Shown piece by piece: positions 12,022 through 22,785 of a stretch of 23,339 nucleotides of DNA (the first letter of the stretch is position 1; every line of letters starts with the position of its first letter). The notes beneath the pieces were generated by a model. That model searched no databases and was not told the origin of the DNA. It was given only the letters and a program-made list of their open reading frames with translations. The stretch comes from Thermoanaerobaculia bacterium (GTDB lineage Bacteria; Acidobacteriota; Thermoanaerobaculia; UBA5066): positions 1-23,339 of the forward strand of contig JAMQPJ010000170.1 of the NCBI GenBank assembly GCA_023717585.1, written 5' to 3'. The translations under genes were made by a program, and so were the position numbers.

Positions 12022-14729
12022 GCCTCGCACCCTCCACGAAGCTGGGCTCCTTCGAGATCCTCGGGCTCCTCGGGGCGGGCGGGATGGGTGAGGTCTACCG
12101 GGCGAAAGACCCTCGCCTCAATCGAGAGGTCGCGGTCAAGGTATTGCCGGAAGATCTCTTTGAAGGTGAAGAGAGGAAGCAGCGATTCGAGAGAGAGGCT
12201 CGGCTGCTCGCGGCGCTCAATCATCCCGGAATCGCCGCCATTTACTCATTCGAAGAAATCTCCGGGCGGCATCTCCTCGTCATGGAGCTCGCCGAAGGCG
12301 AAAGCCTCGACAAGAGGATCGCGTCGGGCCCTCTTCCACTCGAAGAATCTCTCTCGTACGCCCGGCAGATCGCCGAGGCGCTGGAAGCGGCGCACGAGAA
12401 AGGAATCGTCCACCGCGACCTCAAGCCCGCGAACGTCGTCGTGTCGTCCGAGGGGAAGGTCAAGCTCCTCGACTTCGGTCTCGCGAAGGCGTTCGAGAAC
12501 GAGAACGGATCCTCGCCGGAGATCTCGCACTCGCCGACGCTCACGGCGCGCGCGACCGCGGCTGGGGTGATCCTCGGAACGGCGGCGTACATGTCGCCGG
12601 AGCAGGCGCGGGGCAAGCCCGTCGACAAGCGGGCCGACGTCTGGGCGTTCGGCGTCGTCCTCTTCGAGATGCTGACGGGCAAGCGTCTCTTTCAGGGCGA
12701 GACGGTGAGCGACACGCTCGCGGCCGTCCTGCGCGACCCGGTGGACTTCGGGAAGCTGCCGCCGTCGACGCCGCCGTCCGTGCGGGTGCTTCTCGAGCGC
12801 TGCCTCGAGCGCGACCCGAAGCAGCGCCTGCAGGCGATCGGCGAATCGCGCATCGCACTCGAGAGGACGATCGCGGGCAGCTCGGGCGTGCGCGTTGGGG
12901 CTCCGGCAGAGGCCGTGCCCGTCGCGCGGGCGAGCAGGGTCTCTCTCTACCTCCCCTGGGCGATTGCGGCCGCGTTCGCGGCCGCGGCGGGTGTGTTGGG
13001 AGTCCTCGCGCTGCGCTCTCGCGCCCCGGAGGAGCGCGTCTACCGGGCGACGATCAACCCTCCCGAAGGTTCGGTCTTCGCCGTCGACACCACGCAGCCG
13101 GGCCCGCCGGTTCTCTCGCCGGACGGCCGCAAGCTCGCCTTCACGGCCCGCGCCGCCGACGGGAAGGTCCGGCTGTTCGTCCGCCTTCTGGATTCCTCCG
13201 AGGCGCAGCCGCTCTCGGGGACGGAAAACGCCCAGTACCCGTTCTGGTCGCCGGACGGCCGCTTTCTCGGATTCGGAGCCGATCAGAAGCTCAAGCGGAT
13301 CGAGGCCTCGGGAGGGCCGCCGTCGATCCTCTGTTCCATCACCGATTTTCCGAAGGGCGGCGCCTGGAGCCCTACGGGCGTCATCGTCTTCGCGCCCGCG
13401 GCGGGCGGGCCGCTCCACGTCGTCTCCGAGAACGGAGGCGAGGCCAAGCTGCTCACGAAGCTCGACGCGAAGCGGGGGGACAACTCCCACCGGCTGCCCG
13501 TCTTCCTTCCGGACGGGCGGCACTTTCTCTATCTCGCGCGTCTCACGAGCGCGCTCCCCGCGGAAGGTCATCAGATCCTCGTGGGCGCCCTCGACGGCGG
13601 CGAGTCGAAGCCTCTCCTCCGGTCCCCGGGAGGCGCTGAGTATGCCTCGGGGCACCTCCTCTTTCTCCGCGACAGGGCCCTGATGGCGCAACGCTTCGAC
13701 CCGGAGCGTCTCGCCCTCCTGGGAGAGGCGCGCCCCGTGGTCGAGAACGTCAGCCTGATGTCGGGCGCTGCAAAGGCGGTCTTCTCCGCTTCGCAAGCCG
13801 GGGTCCTCGTCGCCCAGGTCGGAGCGGCCGTCGTCCTCGGAGCGCAGCTCGAATGGACGGACCGCTCAGGCAAGACGCTCGGCACGCTGGTGGATCGCGC
13901 TGCCTACGACGAGGTCAGCGTGTCGCCGGACGGGCGGAGCGTCGCCGTGTCGGAGATCGACATGAAGGCTGGCACGCACGACATCTGGATCTGCGACGCC
14001 TCACGAAACCTCAAGACGCGGTTCACGTTCGAGCCGGCCGAGGAAGGCGCTCCGCGCTGGTCCCCGGACGGCCGTTCGATCGTCTACTTCGGCGCGCGCG
14101 GCCCGCAGCAGGGGTTCTACCGGAAGCAGATCGGCGGCTCCGGTGTGGAGGAACTGCTGTACGCGTCGGAGACCATCAAGCGTCCGACCGGCTTTTCGCC
14201 GGACGGCAACCTTCTCGCTTTCCACCAGCTCGAGACCGAGACGAACCTCGACATCTGGATCCTGCCGCTGAAGGGAGACCGCAAGCCATTCCCGTTCCTC
14301 AAGACGAATTTCACCGAGGCGGGCGCCGTGTTCTCCCCTGACGGAAAGTGGCTGGCCTACAACTCGAACGAATCCGGCCGGAACGAGGTCTATGTCGCTC
14401 CGTTCCCCGGACCCGGCCGGAAGTGGCAGGTCTCGTCGCAGGGGGGCGCGTTTCCCGGCTGGCGGCAGAGTGGCAAGGAGATCCTCTATCAGGAGGGACA
14501 GAGCAACAAGATCGTGTCGGTCGCGGTGACCTTCAAGGGCGACACGCCCGACTTCGGCAAGGCGACCGAGCTCTTCGTCGCGACACCGCCTCTCGCGGGG
14601 ATCGCTTCGCGCTTCGATTCGACGGCGGACGGGAAGAAGTTCATCCTGGTCCGCCCGAACCAGACCCGGGAGACGGGTTCGTTGACGCTCGTCGTGAACT
14701 GGCCGGCGGAGCTGAGGGGGAAGAAATGA
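12018..14729 (+). CDS. Kinase D: receptor-type Ser/Thr kinase with PD40/TolB-like propeller
   Basis: ATG 12018 overlaps the kinase C stop as ATGA, with AAGGGA upstream. The 903-residue product has a kinase domain (~11-283) with GAGGMGEVY, Lys41, Glu60, His132-Arg-Asp134, Lys136, Asn139, Asp152-Phe-Gly and SPEQ, all intact. The membrane helix is at ~309-332 (LPWAIAAAFAAAAGVLGVLAL). The propeller has about ten PD40-type motifs (SPDGRKLAF, SPDGRFLGF, LPDGRHFLYL, SPDGRSIVY, SPDGKWLAY) and ends NESGRNEVYV, GRKWQVS and LVVNW. The kinase, the THSP/SHSP-TLTAR activation segment and the membrane helix are B-like, but the propeller resembles that of C (PFWSPDGRxLGF, then KLKxIEAxGG), suggesting a mosaic. 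The beta-4/beta-5 loop is short (EEISGRHLLV), without a serine run. The following globin gene overlaps its stop. Confidence 0.9.
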   Translation: MSLAPSTKLGSFEILGLLGAGGMGEVYRAKDPRLNREVAVKVLPEDLFEGEERKQRFEREARLLAALNHPGIAAIYSFEEISGRHLLVMELAEGESLDKRIASGPLPLEESLSYARQIAEALEAAHEKGIVHRDLKPANVVVSSEGKVKLLDFGLAKAFENENGSSPEISHSPTLTARATAAGVILGTAAYMSPEQARGKPVDKRADVWAFGVVLFEMLTGKRLFQGETVSDTLAAVLRDPVDFGKLPPSTPPSVRVLLERCLERDPKQRLQAIGESRIALERTIAGSSGVRVGAPAEAVPVARASRVSLYLPWAIAAAFAAAAGVLGVLALRSRAPEERVYRATINPPEGSVFAVDTTQPGPPVLSPDGRKLAFTARAADGKVRLFVRLLDSSEAQPLSGTENAQYPFWSPDGRFLGFGADQKLKRIEASGGPPSILCSITDFPKGGAWSPTGVIVFAPAAGGPLHVVSENGGEAKLLTKLDAKRGDNSHRLPVFLPDGRHFLYLARLTSALPAEGHQILVGALDGGESKPLLRSPGGAEYASGHLLFLRDRALMAQRFDPERLALLGEARPVVENVSLMSGAAKAVFSASQAGVLVAQVGAAVVLGAQLEWTDRSGKTLGTLVDRAAYDEVSVSPDGRSVAVSEIDMKAGTHDIWICDASRNLKTRFTFEPAEEGAPRWSPDGRSIVYFGARGPQQGFYRKQIGGSGVEELLYASETIKRPTGFSPDGNLLAFHQLETETNLDIWILPLKGDRKPFPFLKTNFTEAGAVFSPDGKWLAYNSNESGRNEVYVAPFPGPGRKWQVSSQGGAFPGWRQSGKEILYQEGQSNKIVSVAVTFKGDTPDFGKATELFVATPPLAGIASRFDSTADGKKFILVRPNQTRETGSLTLVVNWPAELRGKK
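12966..12985. repeat. Inverted repeat GCGGCCGC-GTTC-GCGGCCGC in kinase D
   Basis: Exact second copy of the 20-bp inverted repeat at 6375-6394, at the same position of the membrane-helix codons. The surrounding DNA, encoding LPWA and, further on, LALR and RAP, is also nearly identical between B and D. Confidence 0.85.
14714..14720 (+). promoter_or_regulatory. Shine-Dalgarno GAGGGGG for the globin gene
   Basis: GAGGGGG lies 5 nt before ATG 14726, inside the end of kinase D. It supports the ATGA-overlap start for the globin rather than any upstream start in the same open frame. Confidence 0.7.
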
Positions 14730-15151
14730 CCCCCCTCGCGCTCGCCGTTTTCGAGGCCAGCCTGAAACGGTGCGAGGCGCGCCGGGACTTCCTCGACGTG
14801 TTCTACGAGAACTTCCTCGCCTCTGCCCCGGAGGTGTCCGAGAAGTTCGCCCACACCGACTTCGCCCGACAGAAGGAGGCGCTCCGCGCATCGTTCCACC
14901 ACCTCCTCCTCGTGGCGCGGGACCCCAAGCAGGGTCCGGACCCGTACCTCGAGGAAGTCGCGGTCCGCCACGGCGCCGGCCATCTCGCGATCGGCGCGCA
15001 CCTGTACGATCTGTGGCTGGACAGCCTGCTCGACACCGTGCGCGCCTGCGATCCCGAGTGCCTCCCCGGGGTCGAGGCCGCCTGGGAGGAAGTGATGATG
15101 GTCGGGATTCACTATCTCTGCGCGAATTACGAGGGGCGGCACCGAGGGTGA
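14726..15151 (+). CDS. Single-domain bacterial globin (E)
   Basis: The 141-residue product matches the globin fold and resembles Vitreoscilla-type and flavohaemoglobin globin domains. FLDVFYENFLASAPEV corresponds to helix B with Tyr27 at B10, Phe41 is CD1, Gln49 is probably E7, and His82 in VAVRH is the proximal F8 ligand. HLYDLWLDSLLDTV and AAWEEVMMVGIHYL are helices G and H. Tyr-B10 with Gln-E7 is typical of globins that bind O2 or detoxify NO. No reductase or output domain is attached, so it is a cytoplasmic heme protein needing outside partners. ATG 14726 overlaps the kinase D stop (ATGA), and the next kinase starts at GTG 15148 across the globin stop (GTGA), so it is coupled to kinases on both sides. 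It could sense or buffer O2 or NO for these kinases; this is inference. The frame is open upstream to 14348, but the upstream codons do not look globin-like. Confidence 0.88.
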   Translation: MTPLALAVFEASLKRCEARRDFLDVFYENFLASAPEVSEKFAHTDFARQKEALRASFHHLLLVARDPKQGPDPYLEEVAVRHGAGHLAIGAHLYDLWLDSLLDTVRACDPECLPGVEAAWEEVMMVGIHYLCANYEGRHRG

Positions 15152-17745
15152 CGCTCGCGTCCGGCACGAAGCTCGGCTCCTACGAAATCCTCGGCCAGAT
15201 CGGCGCGGGAGGGATGGGGGAGGTCTACAAAGCGAAAGACACTCGCGTCGACCGGACGGTCGCCTTGAAGGTACTCCCGGAAGAGTTCTTTGAAGGTGAA
15301 GAGAGGAGGCAGCGGTTCGAGCGGGAGGCGAAGCTGCTCGCGAGCCTGAATCACCCGGGCATCGCCACTCTTTATTCATTCGAAGAAATCCCTTTTTCCG
15401 CTTCTTCCTCCTCGTCGCGTCACATCCTCGTCATGGAGCTCGTGGACGGGGAGACGCTGCGCGAGCGGATCGCCGCGGGCGCGCTTCCGGTGCGCAAGGC
15501 CGTCGAGCTCGGAGTCCAGATCGCGCGCGGGCTCGCCGCGGCGCACGAAAGCGGGATCGTCCACCGCGACCTCAAGCCCGAGAACATCGTCCTCACGAAG
15601 GACGGGCGCGCGAAGATCCTCGACTTCGGCCTCGCGAAGCAACGTGCCGTCACGGCCGGAGAAGACACGAAGTCGCCGACGATGGCGCAGGCCACGGACG
15701 CAGGGACTCTCCTCGGGACCGTCGGGTACATGGCCCCCGAGCAGGTGAGAGGGCTGCCGGCCGACGCCCGGTCGGACATCTTCGCGTTCGGGTGCGTCCT
15801 CTTCGAGATGCTCACGGGCCGGCGCGCGTTCAAGGGCGACTCGGCGATCGAGACGATGAACGCGATCCTGAAGGAGGAGCCGGCAGAGCCGGACGTCTCG
15901 GGCGCGAAGATTCCGTCCGAGGTCGATCGGCTCATCCGGCACTGCCTCGAGAAGAACCCGGCGGAGCGTTTTCAGTCGGCTCGCGATCTCGCGTTCGACC
16001 TCGAGGCGCTCGCGGGGAGCTCCGCGACCGGCCGGGCGGCCCCGCCGTATTCGCCACGCGGCGCACGGCGACCGGTAACGGCGGCCGCCGTGGCCGCCGC
16101 CCTCCTCGCCGTCGCCGGGGCGTTCGCGATCGGGCACTGGAAGGGCAAGCGCTCGATCGCCGCCGTCCCGTCCTTCGCGCAGCTCACGTTCCGGCAGGAG
16201 CCGATCTTCAACGCCCGCCTCGCCCCGGACGGAAAGACGATCGTCTACAGCGCGGCCGCGTCCGGAAACACGCCGGAGATCCTCTCGCTCCGGTCGGACT
16301 ACCCGGGGGCGAGTCCGCGCGGCCTGTTGCGGGCCGGACATCTGCTCTCCGTCTCGTCCCGGGGCGAGCTGGCCGTCCTCATCCGCGGGCGGTCCAAGGG
16401 GCACAGCCTCTTCGAGGGCACGCTCGCGCGGATGCCGCTGGAAGGCGGCGCGCCGCGGGAGATCCTGGACGGCGTGCGCGAGGCCGACTGGTCTCCCGAC
16501 GGGGCGGAGCTCGCGGTGATCCGCGACGTCGGCGGGAAAGACCGGCTCGAATTCCCGGCCGGAAAAGTCCTGGCGGAGACCGGCGGCTATCTGAGCAACC
16601 CGCGCTTCTCCCCGCGCGGGGACCGGATCGCGTTCTTCGAGCACCCCTTCAAGTTCGACGATCGCGGCGAGGTCGCCGTCGTGGACCTCGCGGGGAAGAA
16701 AACGGTCCTTTCGGAGGGCTACTGGGGCGAGGAGGGGCTGGCCTGGTCGCCGGCGGGAGACGAGGTCATGTTCTCCGCGGGCAACGCCTACAACAACTTC
16801 AGGGTCTATGCGGTCACCCTGTCGGGCAGGCGCCGCGTGGCGCTCGAAAGCGCCGGCGGCCTGACGATTCACGACGTCCGCGGGGACGGGCGCTGGCTCG
16901 CGACGCGGGACGATTTCTTCCGCGAGATGCTGGTACTCGCGCCCGGTCAGGCGCGCGAGAGGGATCTCTCCTGGCTCGACTTGTCCGATCCCGCCGCGTT
17001 GAGCCAGGACGGCAGGACGCTTCTTTTCATGGAAGAGAGCGGGAGTGTGGGCGTGAATTACGCCGTCTGCCTGCGCCAGACGGATGGCTCGCCGGTCGTG
17101 CGCCTCGGCGAGGGGGCCGCGCTGGACCTCTCCCGCGACGGCAAGTGGGCTCTCGCGGCCGTGCCGACGACGCCCCCCCAACTCCTGCTTTATCCCACGG
17201 GAGCCGGCGAGCCCCGCAAGCTCGAACGCGGGGGCCTCGTCAGCTACGGGTCCGGACAGTTCTTCCCGGATGGCAAGAAGGTTCTTGCCTGCGGCCACGA
17301 GGACGGCAAGGCCGTCCGGTGCTACGCGCAGGACATCGCGGGCGGCAAGCCGCGCGCCGTGACCCCGGAAGGAACGAGTCAGGGTCTCGTGTCGCCCGAC
17401 GGCCGGCTGATCCTCGTCAAGGCGAGCGGCGGCGCCCTCGTCCGCTATCCGGTCGACGGCGGCGAAGATCGACCCGTGCCGGGCGCGACTCCCGAGGACC
17501 AGGCCATCCGGTGGAGCGCGGACGGCCGTTTCGTGATCGTCGCGCGCGGCGGGGAGGTCCCGGCGCGCGTCGAACGGCTCGACGTTGCGACGGGCAAACG
17601 TGAGCCGCTGCGGACCCTCGGGCCCGCCGATCTGACCGGGGTTCTGAACGTCGGGCCGTTCGCTTTTACCGACGACGGAAGGGGCTACGCCTACTCCTGC
17701 CGCCGGACGGTCTCGCATCTGTTTCTCGTGGAGGGGGCTCGATGA
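15148..17745 (+). CDS. Kinase F: receptor-type Ser/Thr kinase with PD40/TolB-like propeller
   Basis: GTG 15148 overlaps the globin stop as GTGA and begins the paralog-typical MTLASGTKLGSYEIL; 865 residues. Kinase domain ~11-288: GAGGMGEVY, Lys41, Glu60, His139-Arg-Asp141, Lys143, Asn146, Asp159-Phe-Gly and APEQ, all intact. The membrane helix is short and Ala-rich (~310-329), followed by about twelve degenerate PD40-type motifs (APDGKTIVY, SPDGAELAVI, SPRGDRIAFF, FPDGKKVLA, SPDGRLILV). The sequence of blades and the ending (DLTGV and a final SHLFLVEGAR) resemble kinase A, and the NESG...NW C-terminus of B, C, D and G is absent. A serine-rich insert (FSASSSSS, residues 83-90) lies after YSFEE. 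It follows the globin directly, so it is the kinase most tightly coupled in translation to a heme protein, though no physical contact can be inferred from this. Confidence 0.9.
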   Translation: MTLASGTKLGSYEILGQIGAGGMGEVYKAKDTRVDRTVALKVLPEEFFEGEERRQRFEREAKLLASLNHPGIATLYSFEEIPFSASSSSSRHILVMELVDGETLRERIAAGALPVRKAVELGVQIARGLAAAHESGIVHRDLKPENIVLTKDGRAKILDFGLAKQRAVTAGEDTKSPTMAQATDAGTLLGTVGYMAPEQVRGLPADARSDIFAFGCVLFEMLTGRRAFKGDSAIETMNAILKEEPAEPDVSGAKIPSEVDRLIRHCLEKNPAERFQSARDLAFDLEALAGSSATGRAAPPYSPRGARRPVTAAAVAAALLAVAGAFAIGHWKGKRSIAAVPSFAQLTFRQEPIFNARLAPDGKTIVYSAAASGNTPEILSLRSDYPGASPRGLLRAGHLLSVSSRGELAVLIRGRSKGHSLFEGTLARMPLEGGAPREILDGVREADWSPDGAELAVIRDVGGKDRLEFPAGKVLAETGGYLSNPRFSPRGDRIAFFEHPFKFDDRGEVAVVDLAGKKTVLSEGYWGEEGLAWSPAGDEVMFSAGNAYNNFRVYAVTLSGRRRVALESAGGLTIHDVRGDGRWLATRDDFFREMLVLAPGQARERDLSWLDLSDPAALSQDGRTLLFMEESGSVGVNYAVCLRQTDGSPVVRLGEGAALDLSRDGKWALAAVPTTPPQLLLYPTGAGEPRKLERGGLVSYGSGQFFPDGKKVLACGHEDGKAVRCYAQDIAGGKPRAVTPEGTSQGLVSPDGRLILVKASGGALVRYPVDGGEDRPVPGATPEDQAIRWSADGRFVIVARGGEVPARVERLDVATGKREPLRTLGPADLTGVLNVGPFAFTDDGRGYAYSCRRTVSHLFLVEGAR
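15397..15417 (+). repeat. Serine-rich TCN tract in kinase F
   Basis: Codons TCC GCT TCT TCC TCC TCG TCG for residues 84-90, at the same N-lobe position as the polyserine tract of kinase A. Confidence 0.75.
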
Positions 17746-20393
17746 CTCTTTCAACCGGCTCGCATCTCGGCCCTTACGAAGTCCTCGGTCCTCTCGGAGC
17801 GGGTGGGATGGGCGAGGTCTACAAGGCGAAGGACTCCCGCGTCGAGCGAACGGTCGCGCTGAAGGTCCTGCCCGCGGAGTTCTTCGAGGACAAGGAGAGC
17901 ATCGCGCGCTTCGAACGCGAGGCGCGCCTGCTCGCGGCCCTGAACCATCCCAACATCGCCCATCTCTACTCGTTCGAGGAGACGCCCGCGTCCGCCGATG
18001 CCCCGGCAAGGCACCTCCTCATCATGGAGCTGGCCGACGGGCAGACTCTGATGGAGCGCCTGCTGAGCGGCCCCCTCCCGCCGGATCAGCTCCTGAAGAT
18101 CGCCATCGAGATCGCGGGCGCCCTCGACGCGGCGCACCACGCCGGCATCATCCACCGCGATCTCAAGCCCGGAAACGTGATGCTGACGAAGTCCGGCGTG
18201 AAGCTCCTCGACTTCGGCCTCGCTAAGGCAGCCGCGCCGGCCGTGAAGTCCTCGTCGTCGGCCACGTCGCTGCCGACCGAGATGCCCCGCTCGCTCACGC
18301 AGCAGGGGACGATCCTCGGGACGTTCCAGTACATGGCGCCCGAGCAGCTCGAGGGCAAGGAATCCGACGCGCGAAGCGACATCTTCTCGTTCGGGGCGGT
18401 CATCTACGAGATGGCGACGGGCCGGAAGCCCTTCGAAGGGAAGAGCCACGCCGCCCTGATCTCGGCGATCCTCAAGGACGAGCCGGCTCCCGTTTCCTCG
18501 ATTGCTCCGATGACGCCTCCGGCGCTGGACCGCGTCGTGAAGACGTGCCTCGCGAAGGACCCCGAGGACCGGTTCCAGACGGCTCACGACATCAAACTGC
18601 AGCTCCAGTGGATCGCGGAAGGCGGCTCGCAGGTCGGGCTGCCCGCCCCCGTCGCCCACCGCCGGAAGAGCCGCGAGCGGCTCGCCTGGGGCCTCGCGGC
18701 GGCGGCCGCGCTCGCCGCTCTCGGATTCGGGTTCGGTTTCCTCCGCAGGGCCCCGGCGCAGCTGAAGACGATCCGTTTCGACATCCCGATGCCGGAGGGG
18801 GTGACGACCATCGACGCGCCGCGCATCTCGCCGGACGGGCGCACGCTGGCTTTCAACGCGACGGACTCGACGGGAAAGAGCCGCATCTGGGTGCGGTCTC
18901 TCAACGCCCTGAAGGCGCATCCGCTCGAAGGCACGGAGGGAACGACGCGCCCGTTCTGGTCGCCGGACAGTCGCTTTCTCGGTTTCTTCGCGGAGGGAAA
19001 GCTCAAGAAAATCGACGTCTCGGGCGGGCCGGCCCAGAAGATCTGCGACACTCCGACGGGTGCCGACGGCTCGTGGAGCGTTGACGGCGTCATACTTTTC
19101 GACGGGACCGGCACCGATCCGATCCACCGCGTCTCCGCGGCGGGCGGCACGCCCGCCGTCGCCGTGAAGCAGGATGCCTCGCGCAAGGAGGTAAACGTCG
19201 ACTGGCCGGAGTTCCTGCCCGACGGCCGCCACTTCCTCTACATGGCGACGGCCGAGAAGCCGGAAGACAACGCCTACCGGATCGGGACGCTGGACTCGAC
19301 GGAGTCCATCGCGGTCGCACCCGCGCAGACGCTCGTGACGTATGCGCCCCCCGGCTACCTGCTCTTCGTGCGGGACAAGACGCTGGTCGCCCAGCGGTTC
19401 GACGCGAAGTCTCTGAAGACGATCGGCGAGCCCGTTCCGCTGGCCGAGCACGTGGGGACGAACGCCGTCGGCCTGGCCCGTTTTTCGGTGTCGCGCGAAG
19501 GCACGCTCGTCTATCGCACCGGGGAATCGGGGAATCGCTTCGTCTGGGTGGATCTCTCGGGCCGCGAGATCGAGACGCTTGGCGAGCCGGGCGAGCACCA
19601 CAACCCCGCGCTTTCTCCGGGCGGCGACCGCCTCGCCTACGACCTCGCCGATCCTCGCAGCGGGAAGCCGGACATCTGGGTCCGGGATCTGAAGCGCGGG
19701 GTCAGTTCCCGCCTCACTTTTGGTCCGGATGCTCGCGGTCCTCTCTGGTCGCCCGATGGACGAACTGTCGTCTACACGAAGGGGCAGGATCTGTTCTCGA
19801 AGCCGGCGGACGGCCGCGGCGAGGAGAGCCTCCTCCTCAAGACCGAGGGGCTGAAGATCGCCTGCGACTTCACGCGCGACGGCAGGATTCTCGTTTTCCA
19901 GCAGCAGTCCAAGGACACGGGATTTGACATCTGGATGCTGCCGATGTCCGGCGAGAAAAAGCCGGTTCCTTTCCTGAAGACACCGTTCCAGGAGGCGATC
20001 CCGGTCGTCTCGCCCGACGGAAAATACCTCGCATACCAGTCGAACGAGTCGGGGCGGAACGAGGTCTACGTCCAGAGCTTCCCCGGCCCGGGGGGCAAGT
20101 GGCAGATCTCGAACGCGGGAGGCTCGGAGCCGAAATGGCGCTCGGATGGCCGCGAGCTCTACTACCGCGCTCCCGACCAGAAGATCATGGCGGCCGAGAT
20201 TCACCCGGGCGACGCGTTCACGGCGGGCATCCCGCGGGCGCTCTTCCAGGGACGCTTCGACATTGGTCGCGCCCGGAACCGCTACCTCCCGGCGGCCGAC
20301 GGCAAGCGGTTCCTCTCCGTCGCCCCTCTCGGGCGCGAGTCGATGACGCCGACGACGGTCGTCCTGAACTGGAACGCGGAACTGGGTCGGTGA
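17742..20393 (+). CDS. Kinase G: receptor-type Ser/Thr kinase with PD40/TolB-like propeller
   Basis: ATG 17742 overlaps the kinase F stop (ATGA), with GGAGGGGG 4 nt upstream. The product has 883 residues. Kinase domain ~11-291: GAGGMGEVY, Lys41, Glu60, His138-Arg-Asp140, Lys142, Asn145, Asp157-Phe-Gly and APEQ, all present. VAHRRKSRERLAW precedes the membrane helix (~315-334), as in kinase C. About ten PD40-type motifs follow (SPDGRTLAF, LPDGRHFLYM, SPDGRTVVY, SPDGKYLAY, RSDGRELYY), ending NESGRNEVYV, GGKWQIS and VVLNW. It differs from the other seven at residues 46-53 (EFFEDKESI instead of the EGEE type) and in the DNA of this region, which uses GC-rich codons. The loop after YSFEE is TPASADAPAR rather than a serine run. 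This suggests it has escaped a recent exchange among the paralogs. It is followed by H after 1 nt. Confidence 0.9.
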   Translation: MTLSTGSHLGPYEVLGPLGAGGMGEVYKAKDSRVERTVALKVLPAEFFEDKESIARFEREARLLAALNHPNIAHLYSFEETPASADAPARHLLIMELADGQTLMERLLSGPLPPDQLLKIAIEIAGALDAAHHAGIIHRDLKPGNVMLTKSGVKLLDFGLAKAAAPAVKSSSSATSLPTEMPRSLTQQGTILGTFQYMAPEQLEGKESDARSDIFSFGAVIYEMATGRKPFEGKSHAALISAILKDEPAPVSSIAPMTPPALDRVVKTCLAKDPEDRFQTAHDIKLQLQWIAEGGSQVGLPAPVAHRRKSRERLAWGLAAAAALAALGFGFGFLRRAPAQLKTIRFDIPMPEGVTTIDAPRISPDGRTLAFNATDSTGKSRIWVRSLNALKAHPLEGTEGTTRPFWSPDSRFLGFFAEGKLKKIDVSGGPAQKICDTPTGADGSWSVDGVILFDGTGTDPIHRVSAAGGTPAVAVKQDASRKEVNVDWPEFLPDGRHFLYMATAEKPEDNAYRIGTLDSTESIAVAPAQTLVTYAPPGYLLFVRDKTLVAQRFDAKSLKTIGEPVPLAEHVGTNAVGLARFSVSREGTLVYRTGESGNRFVWVDLSGREIETLGEPGEHHNPALSPGGDRLAYDLADPRSGKPDIWVRDLKRGVSSRLTFGPDARGPLWSPDGRTVVYTKGQDLFSKPADGRGEESLLLKTEGLKIACDFTRDGRILVFQQQSKDTGFDIWMLPMSGEKKPVPFLKTPFQEAIPVVSPDGKYLAYQSNESGRNEVYVQSFPGPGGKWQISNAGGSEPKWRSDGRELYYRAPDQKIMAAEIHPGDAFTAGIPRALFQGRFDIGRARNRYLPAADGKRFLSVAPLGRESMTPTTVVLNWNAELGR

Positions 20394-20394
20394 C

Positions 20395-22781
<2,387 letters not shown>

Positions 22782-22785
<4 letters not shown>

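Noticed and set aside
14348..14725. N-terminal extension of the globin within kinase D
   Set aside because: The region lies in another frame of the kinase D propeller, and the good Shine-Dalgarno sequence and ATGA overlap favour 14726.
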